Shown here: piece by piece, positions 26,802 to 36,241 of the stretch
How the letters are laid out: each line of letters starts with the position of its first letter
How positions within the stretch are numbered: position 1 is the first letter of the stretch
DNA from: Pseudolysobacter sp964466115
GTDB taxonomy: Bacteria; Pseudomonadota; Gammaproteobacteria; Xanthomonadales; Rhodanobacteraceae
Direction: 5' to 3'
NCBI GenBank assembly: GCA_964466115.1
Contig: CAYXMH010000015.1
Coordinates: 1 to 64,000, forward strand
Length of the DNA: 64,000 nucleotides
Program-made: the position numbers and the translations under genes
The notes under the pieces: generated by a model
Databases searched by the model: none
What the model was told of the DNA's origin: nothing
What the model saw: the letters and a program-made list of their open reading frames with translations, nothing else

Positions 26802-28105
26802 TAACGCTCCTTCGGGAAGGCGAAATGGAGCGCCGCCCAGGCTTGGCCAAGGGTGTTTTGCAGCTCGGTGTAGGTGATACGTTGTTCGATGGCGGCATCG
26901 AATGCGATGAGCGCCGTCTGCAAATCGCCGCGTCCGCCGCGGTAGGCAGCCAGCGCGGCATCGGCGCGGTCGTCGGTCAACGGCAGCAGTTCGCGCTCGT
27001 AACGCTGCACGCGTTCCAGGGCGCTGCGCCAAGCGGCCAGTGTTTTATGCAGCTCGGCCGTATGCATACGGCGTGCGTCTTCGCGTTCCGCTTCAAGCTG
27101 TGCCAGGGTCGCTTGCTTCGAAGCGATCATTGAATCTTGGCGATGTCTCGGGAAGATCGGCAGCGCGATGCGAAACTCGAGCGAGACCATATTCGAGAAT
27201 TGCGGTCCGCGTTGGGCGTAATCGAGTTCGACCGACCAATCCGGGCGTTTCTCGGCGCGTGCGAGTGCCACGTCGGCGTTGGCGGCTTGCTCGGCCGCAT
27301 CGTAAGCCAACAACTCACGATGATGAGCCGCATTGCTCAGAAGGGCATCCGGGTTGATGCCAAGGTCAGTCCAGTCGGGGGCAGCGCCGAGTGGGCGCGC
27401 GCCGGCGTCGGGCAGCCAACGTGCGAATTCCGCATGCGCTTCGTCGATTTCCCTCTGCACTTGAATAAGACGATCAGCGAGCAGGGCCTGCGCCACTTTG
27501 GCCGCAAGCCCATCCGCAGCCGATCCGCGGCCCGCACTCAGCGCGGCCGTCGCAGCAACGACTTGCGCTTCAGCGCGTGGGGCCAACGTCTGCAAAATTT
27601 GTAAGCGATGTTCAGCAGTGGAGCGAGCAATCCACGCGCGGGCCACCGCTTCGCTGACGGAAAGACGCATCGTGCTTAACTGCGCGCGCTCACGTTCGGC
27701 TATGGCCCTAGCTCGTTCGCTGCGCAATTGACGTTTCTCGCGACGGGGGAAGTCCTGCATGAGGCCGATCTTGCGCATCGTCATGAAGTCTTGCGTCAGG
27801 TTAAAGGCTGCGCTGGTATTAATCGGTAAGTTATCGATGCCGGCGACGAGTTGCGGATCGGGCAACGCGCCTGCAGGCAGGATGGCATCCTCAGCTGACT
27901 CGACCGCTGCTTGTCTTGCAGTAATCGCTGGAGAATCGATTTCGGCGAGCCGCACGGCCTCGTTCAGCGACAACGGTTGCGTATCGACAGCGGCCAATAC
28001 GGCGGATGTCGTGGTTAACGCCACGAACGTGCCTGCACGCCGAAGAAAATTTAAATAAGCGCAGAAACTAAGACGTGGCGTATGGGTAAAAAGAGACAAT
28101 GACAT
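26801..28105 (-). CDS. cusC: CusC-like TolC-family outer-membrane protein
   Basis: Outer-membrane factor (434 residues from ATG 28105) with a signal peptide ending near SAVLAA. Two OEP repeats contain long Ala/Arg-rich helices. SLNEAVRLAEIDSPAITA begins the first repeat, and PDWSVELDYAQRG with LEFRIALPIFPRH marks the second. GGAG precedes the ATG by 5 bases. It is the first gene of cusCBA on the minus strand, with a small secreted His/Cys protein gene 67 bases upstream. Confidence 0.9.
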   Translation of the reverse strand: MSLSLFTHTPRLSFCAYLNFLRRAGTFVALTTTSAVLAAVDTQPLSLNEAVRLAEIDSPAITARQAAVESAEDAILPAGALPDPQLVAGIDNLPINTSAAFNLTQDFMTMRKIGLMQDFPRREKRQLRSERARAIAERERAQLSTMRLSVSEAVARAWIARSTAEHRLQILQTLAPRAEAQVVAATAALSAGRGSAADGLAAKVAQALLADRLIQVQREIDEAHAEFARWLPDAGARPLGAAPDWTDLGINPDALLSNAAHHRELLAYDAAEQAANADVALARAEKRPDWSVELDYAQRGPQFSNMVSLEFRIALPIFPRHRQDSMIASKQATLAQLEAEREDARRMHTAELHKTLAAWRSALERVQRYERELLPLTDDRADAALAAYRGGRGDLQTALIAFDAAIEQRITYTELQNTLGQAWAALHFAFPKER

Positions 28106-28172
28106 ACAAGCTCCGACGGCAAACGACAATGGACCGCGTGGTTCGCGGCACCAGAAACGTTGCGCTCGACGC

Positions 28173-28550
28173 TTAAATCTGGAACGTGCAGTGCTGGATA
28201 TTGAGAGGCGGCGCCGTTGCGCGCGCGATGACTTCAAACGAGATCGCGCGATTCCCGCCCCGATTGCGATGGACCGGCTCATACAGCCAAGTCGTAGCCG
28301 GTAAGAGTGCCGCTACCGTGGGGTTCGACGGATGATCGAGCGATAATTGAAGCGGATGGCAGTGCTGATGGCAACGCGCTTGGTCGTCAGAGGTGTGACA
28401 CGGCGGTATATCGGAACTCGCCGTGATGTTGCCTCCATCGCCGCTTTCTAAGGGACACACATAAGCCGCCATCGCCAGTTGTTGAAACAACAGGCCCAAA
28501 AGCGCGATCAGCGCAATCCAGCGGCGGTGACGACGGCGACGAAACAACAT
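28173..28550 (-). CDS. Small secreted His/Cys-containing protein upstream of cusCBA
   Basis: A 125-residue protein with a basic start and hydrophobic signal (IALIALLGLLFQQLAMA, about 14-30). The mature part holds four Cys and several His, including CHTSDDQARCHQHCHPL. A C-terminal segment (ATAPPLNIQHCTFQI) resembles that of short proteins encoded beside copper RND operons. A periplasmic copper-binding or sensing role is likely but not shown. The ATG at 28550 is preferred over a TTG two codons upstream. It is divergent from the CopL-like gene at 28724. Confidence 0.65.
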   Translation of the reverse strand: MLFRRRRHRRWIALIALLGLLFQQLAMAAYVCPLESGDGGNITASSDIPPCHTSDDQARCHQHCHPLQLSLDHPSNPTVAALLPATTWLYEPVHRNRGGNRAISFEVIARATAPPLNIQHCTFQI

Positions 28551-28723
28551 AGCCAAATATCCAGAAATTACCTCTGGAGCTTACATCCGGCGTCATAGGC
28601 ATGCAAATTCTCCGCTTTAGTTCACCGATTTGGCGTTGATCTTCTATAAATCCCTCAAATGCGATTACATAACACGTGCAATATTCGTTAAAATAGCGAC
28701 ATTAATGGGATTTTAGTGATTTC
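28551..28723. promoter_or_regulatory. Divergent intergenic region between cus and czc blocks
   Basis: AT-rich gap between two divergent metal operons. It must carry promoters for both. I see no clear MerR-type or CopR-type palindrome and no metal-responsive regulator gene next to either operon. Confidence 0.4.
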
Positions 28724-29110
28724 ATGTCATCACGGTCGCTCATCACTCGTTTACGTCGTCACACGGTTATGCCGTGGCTGCTGACGTTATTGCTGTTGAT
28801 GAAGACGGTCGTCGCAACGGCCTGTATAACCGACGGGCTTTTCGGAATAGGCGAGGGGAACGGTTCTTCCACAGTAGCCGCGGTGACTGTCCCCGATTCA
28901 TTGACCAGCGATACCGCTGCCGATGGATTGAGCGATTGCTGGCATTCCGGAAATGGAGGTTGTCATTGTTTTTGTGCGCATTCGGCGGCATTGCCTGTTT
29001 CTGTACATATTCATTTTACCGCCTATCCGTTTACTGAGCTTCGCCCCTCCCTAACCGTACCGTTGCTGACGGCGCTGTACGAGCGCAATTTACGCCCCCC
29101 GATCATCTGA
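28724..29110 (+). CDS. CopL-like small metal-binding secreted protein
   Basis: A 128-residue protein with an N-terminal signal/anchor (about 16-33). It has a Cys/His cluster, CWHSGNGGCHCFCAHSAALP, and the C-terminal NLRPPII. The cluster and the RPPI ending match the CopL family, known in Xanthomonas as a copper-responsive regulator encoded ahead of copper genes. A second, clearer CopL lies at 37265. Here the gene precedes czcCBA by 70 bases, so it may sense the metal exported by that pump. Confidence 0.6.
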   Translation: MSSRSLITRLRRHTVMPWLLTLLLLMKTVVATACITDGLFGIGEGNGSSTVAAVTVPDSLTSDTAADGLSDCWHSGNGGCHCFCAHSAALPVSVHIHFTAYPFTELRPSLTVPLLTALYERNLRPPII

Positions 29111-29182
29111 AACCCGATAGCGCTCGTTGAGCGTTAATTGCGGGCGTCTTCACGTCCGTTCGTTGGTTTCAGGAGAATATTT

Positions 29183-30454
29183 ATGTTTTCGAAAGCGATG
29201 GCGCTGATTAGCGCTGTTTACTTTACGTTATTTGCACCTCTTGCTTACTCACAAATACCAATACCGGCTGACACGATAGCGTCCGAAGATATCGGACATG
29301 CACCTCGCGATCTTATCGCTGCCATACAGAAACTTTGGGATGCCAACCCGGCCGTGCGCGCGGCACAAGCCAAGCTCAATGCCACAGAAGCGCGCGCGCA
29401 AGCGGCGAGCAGGCCGTTATACAACCCCGCGTTGGAGCTGACCGCAGAAAACGCCGATGTGGATCGACGCAGCGTCGGTATCAGCCAGACCATCGATTGG
29501 TCCGGCAAACGGCGCGCCCGCGTACTAGTCGCTGATGCGCAAATGGCCGCCGTACGCGCTGAACGCGATCAGGTTCGTCAGCAGATTGGTTTGGAATGGC
29601 TGATCGGTTGGGTTCGTACTCTCGCCGCGGTTGAGCAAGTCGCGCTCGGACAACAACGGCTCACGGCGCTGCAGCAGTTTGCGTTGCTCGCCGAACGCCG
29701 GTTTAACGCGGGCGATATCAATACCGTTGAACGCGATTTGGCCAGCTTGGCACTGCAAGAGGCGCTTGCGCAACAAGCCGAGTTGCTGGCTGATCAGGCC
29801 AGCGCACAGCAAAGGCTCATAGCGATTGGTGCCCAGATTGATGCGTTGCCCGCATTACCGGAGGGGATGCCGCCATTGGCGGCAGTATCGCCAGCCCTAA
29901 TCGATGGATTGCCTGATTTGCGCCAGGCACGTGCCGAAGCGGACGTAGCGCAAGCCAAGATCGGCGTCGCCGAGAAAGAACGCAAACCGGATCCCCTATT
30001 CACGCTAAGCGGCGGCACGGTCAAGGCGGGCCCCGTGACCGACCATCTGGTGGGACTCTCGGTCAGCATTCCGTTGTTCGTGCGCAATACCTACAGCGCC
30101 GAAGCCATGGCCGTGCGCTCTGAATCGGAGCAAGCGGATAGCACTTATCGCGATCGTCTCAAACGTGCCGAGGCACGCGTCCAACAAACGACCGTCAGTT
30201 ACAACGCCTTGCGTGACGCATGGGGCGCGTGGCAACACAGTCGTGTCAGTCCATTACAGGAACGCGCTGCCTTACTCCAGCGCCTCTGGGATGCCGGCGA
30301 ACTGAGCACCGCCGATTATCTGGTACAGCTCAAGCAGACCATCGATACCGAACTGACGGCACGCGGCCTGCGGGTGCGTCTATGGCAGGCGTGGTTCGAT
30401 TGGCTCGCGGCGTCGGGCGCGTTTGCGCCATGGATCGGCCAAGCCAATGAATGA
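29183..30454 (+). CDS. czcC: CzcC-like TolC-family outer-membrane protein
   Basis: Outer-membrane factor of a CzcCBA-type divalent metal efflux system (423 residues). The signal peptide ends AYSQ (about residue 24). OEP repeats contain AAQAKLNATEARAQAAS and later DHLVGLSVSIPLFVRN, typical of CzcC. AGGAG stands 7 bases before the ATG at 29183; a longer frame upstream is not homologous. czcB follows 37 bases downstream on the same strand. Confidence 0.9.
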   Translation: MFSKAMALISAVYFTLFAPLAYSQIPIPADTIASEDIGHAPRDLIAAIQKLWDANPAVRAAQAKLNATEARAQAASRPLYNPALELTAENADVDRRSVGISQTIDWSGKRRARVLVADAQMAAVRAERDQVRQQIGLEWLIGWVRTLAAVEQVALGQQRLTALQQFALLAERRFNAGDINTVERDLASLALQEALAQQAELLADQASAQQRLIAIGAQIDALPALPEGMPPLAAVSPALIDGLPDLRQARAEADVAQAKIGVAEKERKPDPLFTLSGGTVKAGPVTDHLVGLSVSIPLFVRNTYSAEAMAVRSESEQADSTYRDRLKRAEARVQQTTVSYNALRDAWGAWQHSRVSPLQERAALLQRLWDAGELSTADYLVQLKQTIDTELTARGLRVRLWQAWFDWLAASGAFAPWIGQANE

Positions 30455-30491
30455 CGCCACACGTCTCACCCTTTTTCCAAAGGATCCTCCG

Positions 30492-31592
30492 ATGAAACGA
30501 TTACCCTGGTTCCTGGCATGCCTGGTCTTTGTGGCCAGCGTGAATGCCACTGAAGAGAAGAAACCCACCAATGCCGCTGCGCGGGAAAATCCGTTACTGC
30601 TCGATGCCACTGCGCAAAAACAACTCGGCATTGAAACCGCCGTAGTACAAATGCAAATCTTGCACGATGAGGTCCACGCACCCGGCGAAGTGCATGCAAA
30701 CGCGTATGCCACGACCATCATTACACCGCGCATCGTGGCTCAAGTCGTGCGCCGCCAGGCTAAGCTCGGAGAGGAAGTAAAAGTCGGTCAACCGCTGGTG
30801 ACCTTGAGCAGTGTTGAGTTGGCGGAAGCGCAGGGGGTACTGGTTGTAGCCGAGCAAGAATGGCAACGCGTAAAACAACTGGGTGCAGACGCGGTTTCTG
30901 GTAAACGATATACCGAAGCCCAAGTGGCCCGCGATCAGGCACAGGCCAAAGTGCGCGCCTTCGGCATGAGCGATAGCGAGGTCGCGGCCTTACTGAAAGT
31001 CGGCTCGATGCGCGCCAACGGTGAGTTTGCGTTACTCGCACCGCAAGCAGGACGCATTACCAGCGATGACTTCATTGTTGGCGAGCGCGTCGAACCGGGC
31101 AAGATCTTGTTCACGTTGATCAACGAAACGACGGTGTGGGTCGAAGCACAATTGGCCCCGGATGCCGCAGAAAAGATCGAAGGCGGCAATACAGCGCGCA
31201 TCGTCGTCCATGACAAAACCTTTAACGGACGCGTCGTCCAGCTTTCCCACCGTACCGAAGAAGGTACGCGCACGACACCGGTGCGCATTGAAGTGGCGAA
31301 TGCCGATGATCAATTGCATCCTGGCGAGTTCGTCGAAGCGTATCTGGCAACGAAAAGCGCCTCACCCGCGCTGGCGATCCCGACCGAGGCCATCCTGCAA
31401 TTGCAAAACACCCCGACGGTATTCAAGGCCGTCGCCAATGCGCCATTCGAGGCGACCCCGATCGTGACCGGTGAAAGTCGCGGTGCGTTCACCTCCATCA
31501 AACAAGGCTTGAACATCGGTGACATCATTGTGGTGAAGGGTGCTTATGCGCTGAAAGCCCGTTTGCTGAAGTCGCAATTGGGAGAAGAATAA
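30492..31592 (+). CDS. czcB: CzcB-like periplasmic adaptor
   Basis: Membrane-fusion protein (366 residues) linking the CzcA pump to CzcC. It has a signal peptide (about 1-19, ending SVNA), then a barrel-sandwich lipoyl half (PRIVAQVVRRQAKLGEEVKVGQPLV) and a short helical hairpin. The second lipoyl half is FALLAPQAGRITSDDFIVGERV, and beta-barrel domains follow. The His-rich N-terminal insertion of some CzcB proteins is absent, so metal choice cannot be read from it. It is placed between czcC and czcA. Confidence 0.92.
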   Translation: MKRLPWFLACLVFVASVNATEEKKPTNAAARENPLLLDATAQKQLGIETAVVQMQILHDEVHAPGEVHANAYATTIITPRIVAQVVRRQAKLGEEVKVGQPLVTLSSVELAEAQGVLVVAEQEWQRVKQLGADAVSGKRYTEAQVARDQAQAKVRAFGMSDSEVAALLKVGSMRANGEFALLAPQAGRITSDDFIVGERVEPGKILFTLINETTVWVEAQLAPDAAEKIEGGNTARIVVHDKTFNGRVVQLSHRTEEGTRTTPVRIEVANADDQLHPGEFVEAYLATKSASPALAIPTEAILQLQNTPTVFKAVANAPFEATPIVTGESRGAFTSIKQGLNIGDIIVVKGAYALKARLLKSQLGEE

Positions 31593-31635
31593 TGACAATT
31601 GCACATGTCTTATTGCATGACAGAACCGGTGCGCC

Positions 31636-34600
31636 ATGTTGAATCGCCTGGTCGAAATCTCACTGCGTTACAAGGTATTGGTCCTGATCGTTTTCATTGT
31701 GATTGCGTTTCTCGGCTACCGCGCGGTACGCACGGTGCCGATCGATGCGTTTCCCGACGTGACGCCGGTACAAGTCAATATCTATACAGAATCGCCGGGA
31801 CTGGCGGCGGAAGACGTCGAGCAACTGCTGACCTTTCCGGTGGAATCCGCCATGGCGGGCTTACCCAAAGTTCAGGAAATCCGTTCGGTCAGCCTGTTCG
31901 GATTGTCCTACGTATCCGTGTATTTCGCCGATGATATGGACATCTATTTTGCGCGGCAGCTCACCAATGAGCGCTTGCAGGAGGTGGGTGATCGCATTCC
32001 GGCCGGTTACGGCCGCCCAGAGCTGGGCCCAAATACGTCAGGTTTAGGCCAGGTGCTGTGGTACACGCTGGAGCGCGCCGATGATGCACTGAAAGACACG
32101 ATTAGCGATATGGACCTGCGCACCTTGCAGGATTGGACCGTGCGCCTGATTTTACGCACGGCACCCGGGGTCGATGATGTCACTTCTTGGGGGGGCGGTG
32201 AACGCCAATTCCAGGTGCGTATCGATCCCCTGAAGTTGATCAAGCACCAGCTTGGCTTTAAGGAAGTGATAACGGCACTGGAAGCGAACAACGGCCAGGT
32301 CGGCGGTAGTTATGTGGATCTCGGCAAAGAACAATATCTGGTGCGCGGCTTAGGCTTGGTACGCAACGCCAGCGACATCGGTAGCATTGTGTTGAAAACC
32401 GACCACGGCACGCCGGTGTATGTGCGCGATGTTGCGCAGATCACGCAAGCCGCGGCGCCACGTTCCGGTGCGATTACGCGCGATGGCAAAGAAGTGGTGC
32501 TCGGCATGGCGCTAGCGCGTATTGGTGAAAACGCTAAGAACGTGGTCGAGGCGGTTAAGGCCAAACTCGATACGGTGCGGCGGGCCTTACCCAAAGGCGT
32601 GGTACTCAAACCCATCTATGAGCGTACCGAACTGGTCAACAAGGCGGTGGATACCGCGGTACGCGCCTTGATCGAAGGCTCGTTGTTGGTGGCCATCATT
32701 TTGTTTCTCTTTCTGGGCGAATTGCGCTCCGCATTGGTGGTAATCGTGGCCCTACCGATGGCGATGCTGATCGCCTTCATCTGTATGGGGCAGACCGGAC
32801 TTTCCGCCAATCTGATGTCGCTGGCAGGCCTCGCGATTGGTATCGGTATGATGGTGGATGGTGCGGTGGTGATGGTCGAAAACGCCTTTCGCATTATGGC
32901 CGAGCGCAAAGCGCACGGTGAAACCGTTAACAAAACCGCTGCTGTCTTGGCCGCCGCGCGTGAAGTTGCTAACCCGATGGCCTTCGCCATTGGCATCATC
33001 ATTGTGGTGTTCTTGCCGTTGTTCAGCCTCGAAGGGCTGGAAGGCAAATTGTTCAAGCCGATGGCGTTCACGATCAGTTTTGCCATGGCCGGATCCCTGC
33101 TGTTGACGCTCACATTGATTCCCGTACTGGCGGCGTTGCTGTTGAAACCCAAGGAAGAAAAAGACACGCGTTTGGTCGGTTGGCTAAAGCGTCGCTACGC
33201 ACCGATGATCGGCTGGGCGTTGGATCGCAAAAAGAGGGTGGTTGCCGCCTCGATTACGGCATTGGTCGCCAGTCTCGCGCTCTTCCCATTTCTCGGTAAG
33301 GAGTTTATGCCGCAACTGCAAGAAGGCTCGATCATGTGGCGCGTGACCTCGATCCCATCGACCTCGTTGGATGAATCGATCGAGATTTCCCGCAAGATCG
33401 CCGATGCCTTCCAGCAGTTTCCGGAGGTGGACACAACATTGGCCATGATCGGCCGCGCTGAAAAAGGTGAAACCGCCGATGTGAACTATATGGAGATTTA
33501 TACCGCACTTAAACCTCCGGGCGAATGGAAGACGAATCGCTCCATCAAGCAATTGGAAGAAGCGATGCAGGAGCAACTCGACATCGTGGTGCCGACTACG
33601 GTCACCAGTTTTACGCAGCCGATCCAAATGCGCGTGGAAGAACTAATCTCCGGAGTCAGAGCCACGCTCGCACTTAAACTCTACGGAGAGGATCTGGGTG
33701 AGCTCGATCGTCTCAGCGCCCAACTCAAAACGGTACTGAGTGGCGTTGCCGGTGTCGCTGATCTGTCACTGGAAGCCAATCTCGGCAAACCGCAAATTCG
33801 TATTCAAGTCGATCGCGAGGCATTGGCACGTTACGGCCTAAACGCGCAAGACGTACTCACCATCGTGCGCAATGGTCTCGGTGGTGAACCCGTGAGCACG
33901 TTGCTTGATGGCGTCAAGCGCTTTGATATCACCGCGCGTTTAGACGATGCATCCAAATTATCGGTGCAATCCATCGAACAAATCCCGCTGCGTGCTCCTT
34001 CCGGTGCTTTGGTCAGTTTAAAGCAGATTGCCGAGGTCAGCGTGGGAGAGGGCTATTCGTTTGTGCGCCGCGAACAGTTGCAACGCTATGCCGTGATTCA
34101 GATGGACGTGCACGACCGCGATATCGACAGTTTCGTCAAGGACGCCAATGCCGCCATTACCAAACAGGTTACGTTACCGAGCGGTTATTGGGTGGAGTGG
34201 GGCGGGGCTTTCGAGAATCAGCAACGTGCCATGGCGAAGCTGGCTTTGATCGTACCGGTAACGATTCTTTTCATCTTTATTCTGTTGTATACCGCGTTCA
34301 ATTCGGTCAAGTATGCGGCCTTGATCATTGCTAACGTACCGTTCGCCACTATTGGTGGATTGTTGGCGCTCGCGATCAGTCGTCAATACTTATCGGTTCC
34401 TTCGGCGATTGGCTTCATCGCCGTATTTGGCGTTGCCATGTTGAACGGCATCGTACTGGTCAGCTTTCTCAATGAATTGCGTGAACAAGGTTTATCGATA
34501 CGCGAAGCCGTGCTACGCGGTACGGCGCTGCGTCTTCGTCCGGTACTGATGACCGCCAGTGTAGCCATCTTAGGTTTAGTGCCGATGCTGCTGTCCGGCG

Positions 34601-34746
34601 GCGTGGGTGCGGAAACCCAACGTCCGCTGGCAGCGGTCGTTGTCGGTGGGTTGATCACCTCCACCTTATTGACGCTGATACTACTACCCGTGATTTATGA
34701 ATGGCTGGAACAGCGCGCTGAGCGCACACAGGAGATAGCACCATGA
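31636..34746 (+). CDS. czcA: CzcA-type heavy-metal RND efflux pump
   Basis: Inner-membrane RND pump of 1036 residues. The TM4 motif is IGMMVDGAVVMVEN, the divalent-type (DGAVVMVEN) signature, in contrast to the DAAIVMIEN of the CusA-type pump at 22360. The expected CzcA segments are present: VPIDAFPDVTPVQVNIYTESPG, KGETADVNYMEIY and GGVGAETQRPLA. Zn, Co, Cd or Ni are possible substrates and the sequence does not decide between them. The stop overlaps the start of a PII-like gene by ATGA, so the two are co-translated. Confidence 0.93.
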   Translation: MLNRLVEISLRYKVLVLIVFIVIAFLGYRAVRTVPIDAFPDVTPVQVNIYTESPGLAAEDVEQLLTFPVESAMAGLPKVQEIRSVSLFGLSYVSVYFADDMDIYFARQLTNERLQEVGDRIPAGYGRPELGPNTSGLGQVLWYTLERADDALKDTISDMDLRTLQDWTVRLILRTAPGVDDVTSWGGGERQFQVRIDPLKLIKHQLGFKEVITALEANNGQVGGSYVDLGKEQYLVRGLGLVRNASDIGSIVLKTDHGTPVYVRDVAQITQAAAPRSGAITRDGKEVVLGMALARIGENAKNVVEAVKAKLDTVRRALPKGVVLKPIYERTELVNKAVDTAVRALIEGSLLVAIILFLFLGELRSALVVIVALPMAMLIAFICMGQTGLSANLMSLAGLAIGIGMMVDGAVVMVENAFRIMAERKAHGETVNKTAAVLAAAREVANPMAFAIGIIIVVFLPLFSLEGLEGKLFKPMAFTISFAMAGSLLLTLTLIPVLAALLLKPKEEKDTRLVGWLKRRYAPMIGWALDRKKRVVAASITALVASLALFPFLGKEFMPQLQEGSIMWRVTSIPSTSLDESIEISRKIADAFQQFPEVDTTLAMIGRAEKGETADVNYMEIYTALKPPGEWKTNRSIKQLEEAMQEQLDIVVPTTVTSFTQPIQMRVEELISGVRATLALKLYGEDLGELDRLSAQLKTVLSGVAGVADLSLEANLGKPQIRIQVDREALARYGLNAQDVLTIVRNGLGGEPVSTLLDGVKRFDITARLDDASKLSVQSIEQIPLRAPSGALVSLKQIAEVSVGEGYSFVRREQLQRYAVIQMDVHDRDIDSFVKDANAAITKQVTLPSGYWVEWGGAFENQQRAMAKLALIVPVTILFIFILLYTAFNSVKYAALIIANVPFATIGGLLALAISRQYLSVPSAIGFIAVFGVAMLNGIVLVSFLNELREQGLSIREAVLRGTALRLRPVLMTASVAILGLVPMLLSGGVGAETQRPLAAVVVGGLITSTLLTLILLPVIYEWLEQRAERTQEIAP

Positions 34747-35087
34747 AAGAAATCAAAGCGTTTGTTCATCGCGGTCGCATTGCCGACGTTGTCCATGCAT
34801 TGGATGCGGCCGGTTTTCGGCATTTGACCGTCATTGATGTGAAAGGACTGTTGCGTGCACTGAGCAGCCAGGAAGAAAACTACTCGATTGAGCTTGGCGA
34901 GAAAGTGATTACCGAGGTAAAGCTCGAATTGGTATGTGCCGATGAAGATGTCGAGGCAGCGGTGCGATTGATTCGCCTGCACGGACGCACCGGCCAGAAA
35001 CTGGCCGGTTGGGTGTATGTCAGCGCATTGGAACAGGCTCTGCCGATCAATGGTTTGGAGTCACGATCAGGACAGGATCCGCACTAA
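34743..35087 (+). CDS. PII-like signalling protein linked to heavy-metal efflux (PII-NG type)
   Basis: A 114-residue member of the PII/GlnB superfamily. MKEIKAFVHRGRIADVVHAL and the T-loop-like region KGLLRALSSQEENYSIELGEK are followed by VKLELVCADEDVEAAVRLI and GWVYVSAL. The canonical uridylylated Tyr-containing T-loop is replaced. A PII subgroup (PII-NG) is known to be encoded with CusA/CzcA-type pumps, which fits the ATGA overlap with czcA. It probably binds a nucleotide or metal and gates the pump; the ligand is unknown. Confidence 0.8.
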   Translation: MKEIKAFVHRGRIADVVHALDAAGFRHLTVIDVKGLLRALSSQEENYSIELGEKVITEVKLELVCADEDVEAAVRLIRLHGRTGQKLAGWVYVSALEQALPINGLESRSGQDPH

Positions 35088-35143
35088 ACGTTGCGCTTCT
35101 GGCCTGTATCAAGATTTCCGCACTTCGTTTGATGGGGGGTTTT

Positions 35144-35593
35144 ATGAAAATCATTTGCACCATTTCGTCGATGCTTTTACTGCTCAGTGGCTGCGCCACC
35201 CTGGCGGATATCAAGGACATCATGAATCCCAAATTCTCCGGCGAAATGCTGCTGCAATTACCGTCCGAGTCTCTACGCTTGGTTCCTGATACTTGCGTTC
35301 CGGGCAGTCGCAACTACCTTGAGTACTTTCGGGGTTTCGATTTCACTGCTTCCAAAGAGCACTGGCGCATTCGTGCTACGACGGACCAAGTACAAATCAC
35401 CTCAGATATGAACAATGAAAAAAGAGTCGATGTGGTGAGGGCGGCAGACTGCACGACGTTCACCTTAAGCGCCGAAACCACCCGTTGGCGCGTCAACCAT
35501 CACCCCGCTTATTCCGTGCGTCTGGATCTGAAATGCGCGGTTACCAATAAGATTCAACTCGAAGGTCACATCGAAGCAAAACATTGTTATTAA
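35144..35593 (+). CDS. Putative lipoprotein in the metal island
   Basis: A 149-residue lipoprotein precursor with signal MKIICTISSMLLLLSGC, so the lipidated Cys is residue 17. The mature part has four Cys and a beta-rich look (FDFTASKEHWRIRATTDQVQITSD). I do not recognise the family. A run of G (GGGGGG) serves as ribosome site before the ATG at 35144. It lies 56 bases after the PII-like gene and 27 before the short CDF gene. A periplasmic-side metal accessory is possible from position only. Confidence 0.65.
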   Translation: MKIICTISSMLLLLSGCATLADIKDIMNPKFSGEMLLQLPSESLRLVPDTCVPGSRNYLEYFRGFDFTASKEHWRIRATTDQVQITSDMNNEKRVDVVRAADCTTFTLSAETTRWRVNHHPAYSVRLDLKCAVTNKIQLEGHIEAKHCY

Positions 35594-35620
35594 AATCAGA
35601 GTTAACTGCAGGAAAAGCCG

Positions 35621-36241
35621 ATGTCGAATTGTGACTGTCATTCCGAAACGCACCATGCAACGCGTCGAGTGTTGCAGATAGCCTTTGCCTTGAATGCGAG
35701 TATGTTCGTGATCGGCATCGTTTTCGGACTGATCGCGCATTCATCCGGTTTAATCGCCGATGCTTTGGATATGTTGGCGGATGCAATGGCTTATGCGCTT
35801 GCACTGTATGCGCTAGCGGCCATGCCTTCCGTTAAAGCCCGGTTGGCGACGTTGAGCGGCTGGATCTTGATCGCCTTGGGTATTGGCGTTCTGTGCGATG
35901 TTCTCCGCCGCACCCTTTACGGCGAAGAACCGCAGGGCTCAACCATGATGGTGCTCGCACTGGTTTCGCTTTGCGTCAATGCTACGGTGTTGACGTTTCT
36001 TAGCAAGCATAAAGGTACAAACGTAAACGTCTGGGCGTCCTGGATATGCACCCGTGCCGATGTCGTCGCTAACTTGGGCGTGATTCTTGCGGGATTTTTG
36101 GTTTTTTTGACAACGTCGAAAATTCCCGACCTTATCATTGGCGCGGCAATTAGCCTTTATGTTCTGCGTGAGGCCATGGAAATTTTGCGCGGTGCGCGAA
36201 GAGCCATCATAAACTTGGAGCAACGATCTCATGAGCAGTGA
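35621..36241 (+). CDS. Short CDF-like transporter with atypical metal site
   Basis: A 206-residue six-helix protein of the cation diffusion facilitator type that ends just after TM6, so the cytosolic dimerisation domain is absent. The N-terminus (NCDCHSETHH) is rich in Cys and His. In TM2, ADALDMLADA gives Asp, Asp. In TM5, ASWICTRADVVANLG places Cys where the usual His of HxxxD stands, in direct alignment with AAFMHMAADAAISLG of the neighbouring CDF protein. A D-D-C-D transport site would be unusual and may favour a softer metal. It overlaps the czcD start by 11 bases. Confidence 0.78.
   Translation: MSNCDCHSETHHATRRVLQIAFALNASMFVIGIVFGLIAHSSGLIADALDMLADAMAYALALYALAAMPSVKARLATLSGWILIALGIGVLCDVLRRTLYGEEPQGSTMMVLALVSLCVNATVLTFLSKHKGTNVNVWASWICTRADVVANLGVILAGFLVFLTTSKIPDLIIGAAISLYVLREAMEILRGARRAIINLEQRSHEQ

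Noticed and set aside
32616..33167. 183-residue minus-strand frame inside czcA
   Set aside because: Shadow of the pump gene; rich in Thr, Ile and Asn in the manner of antisense of hydrophobic helices.
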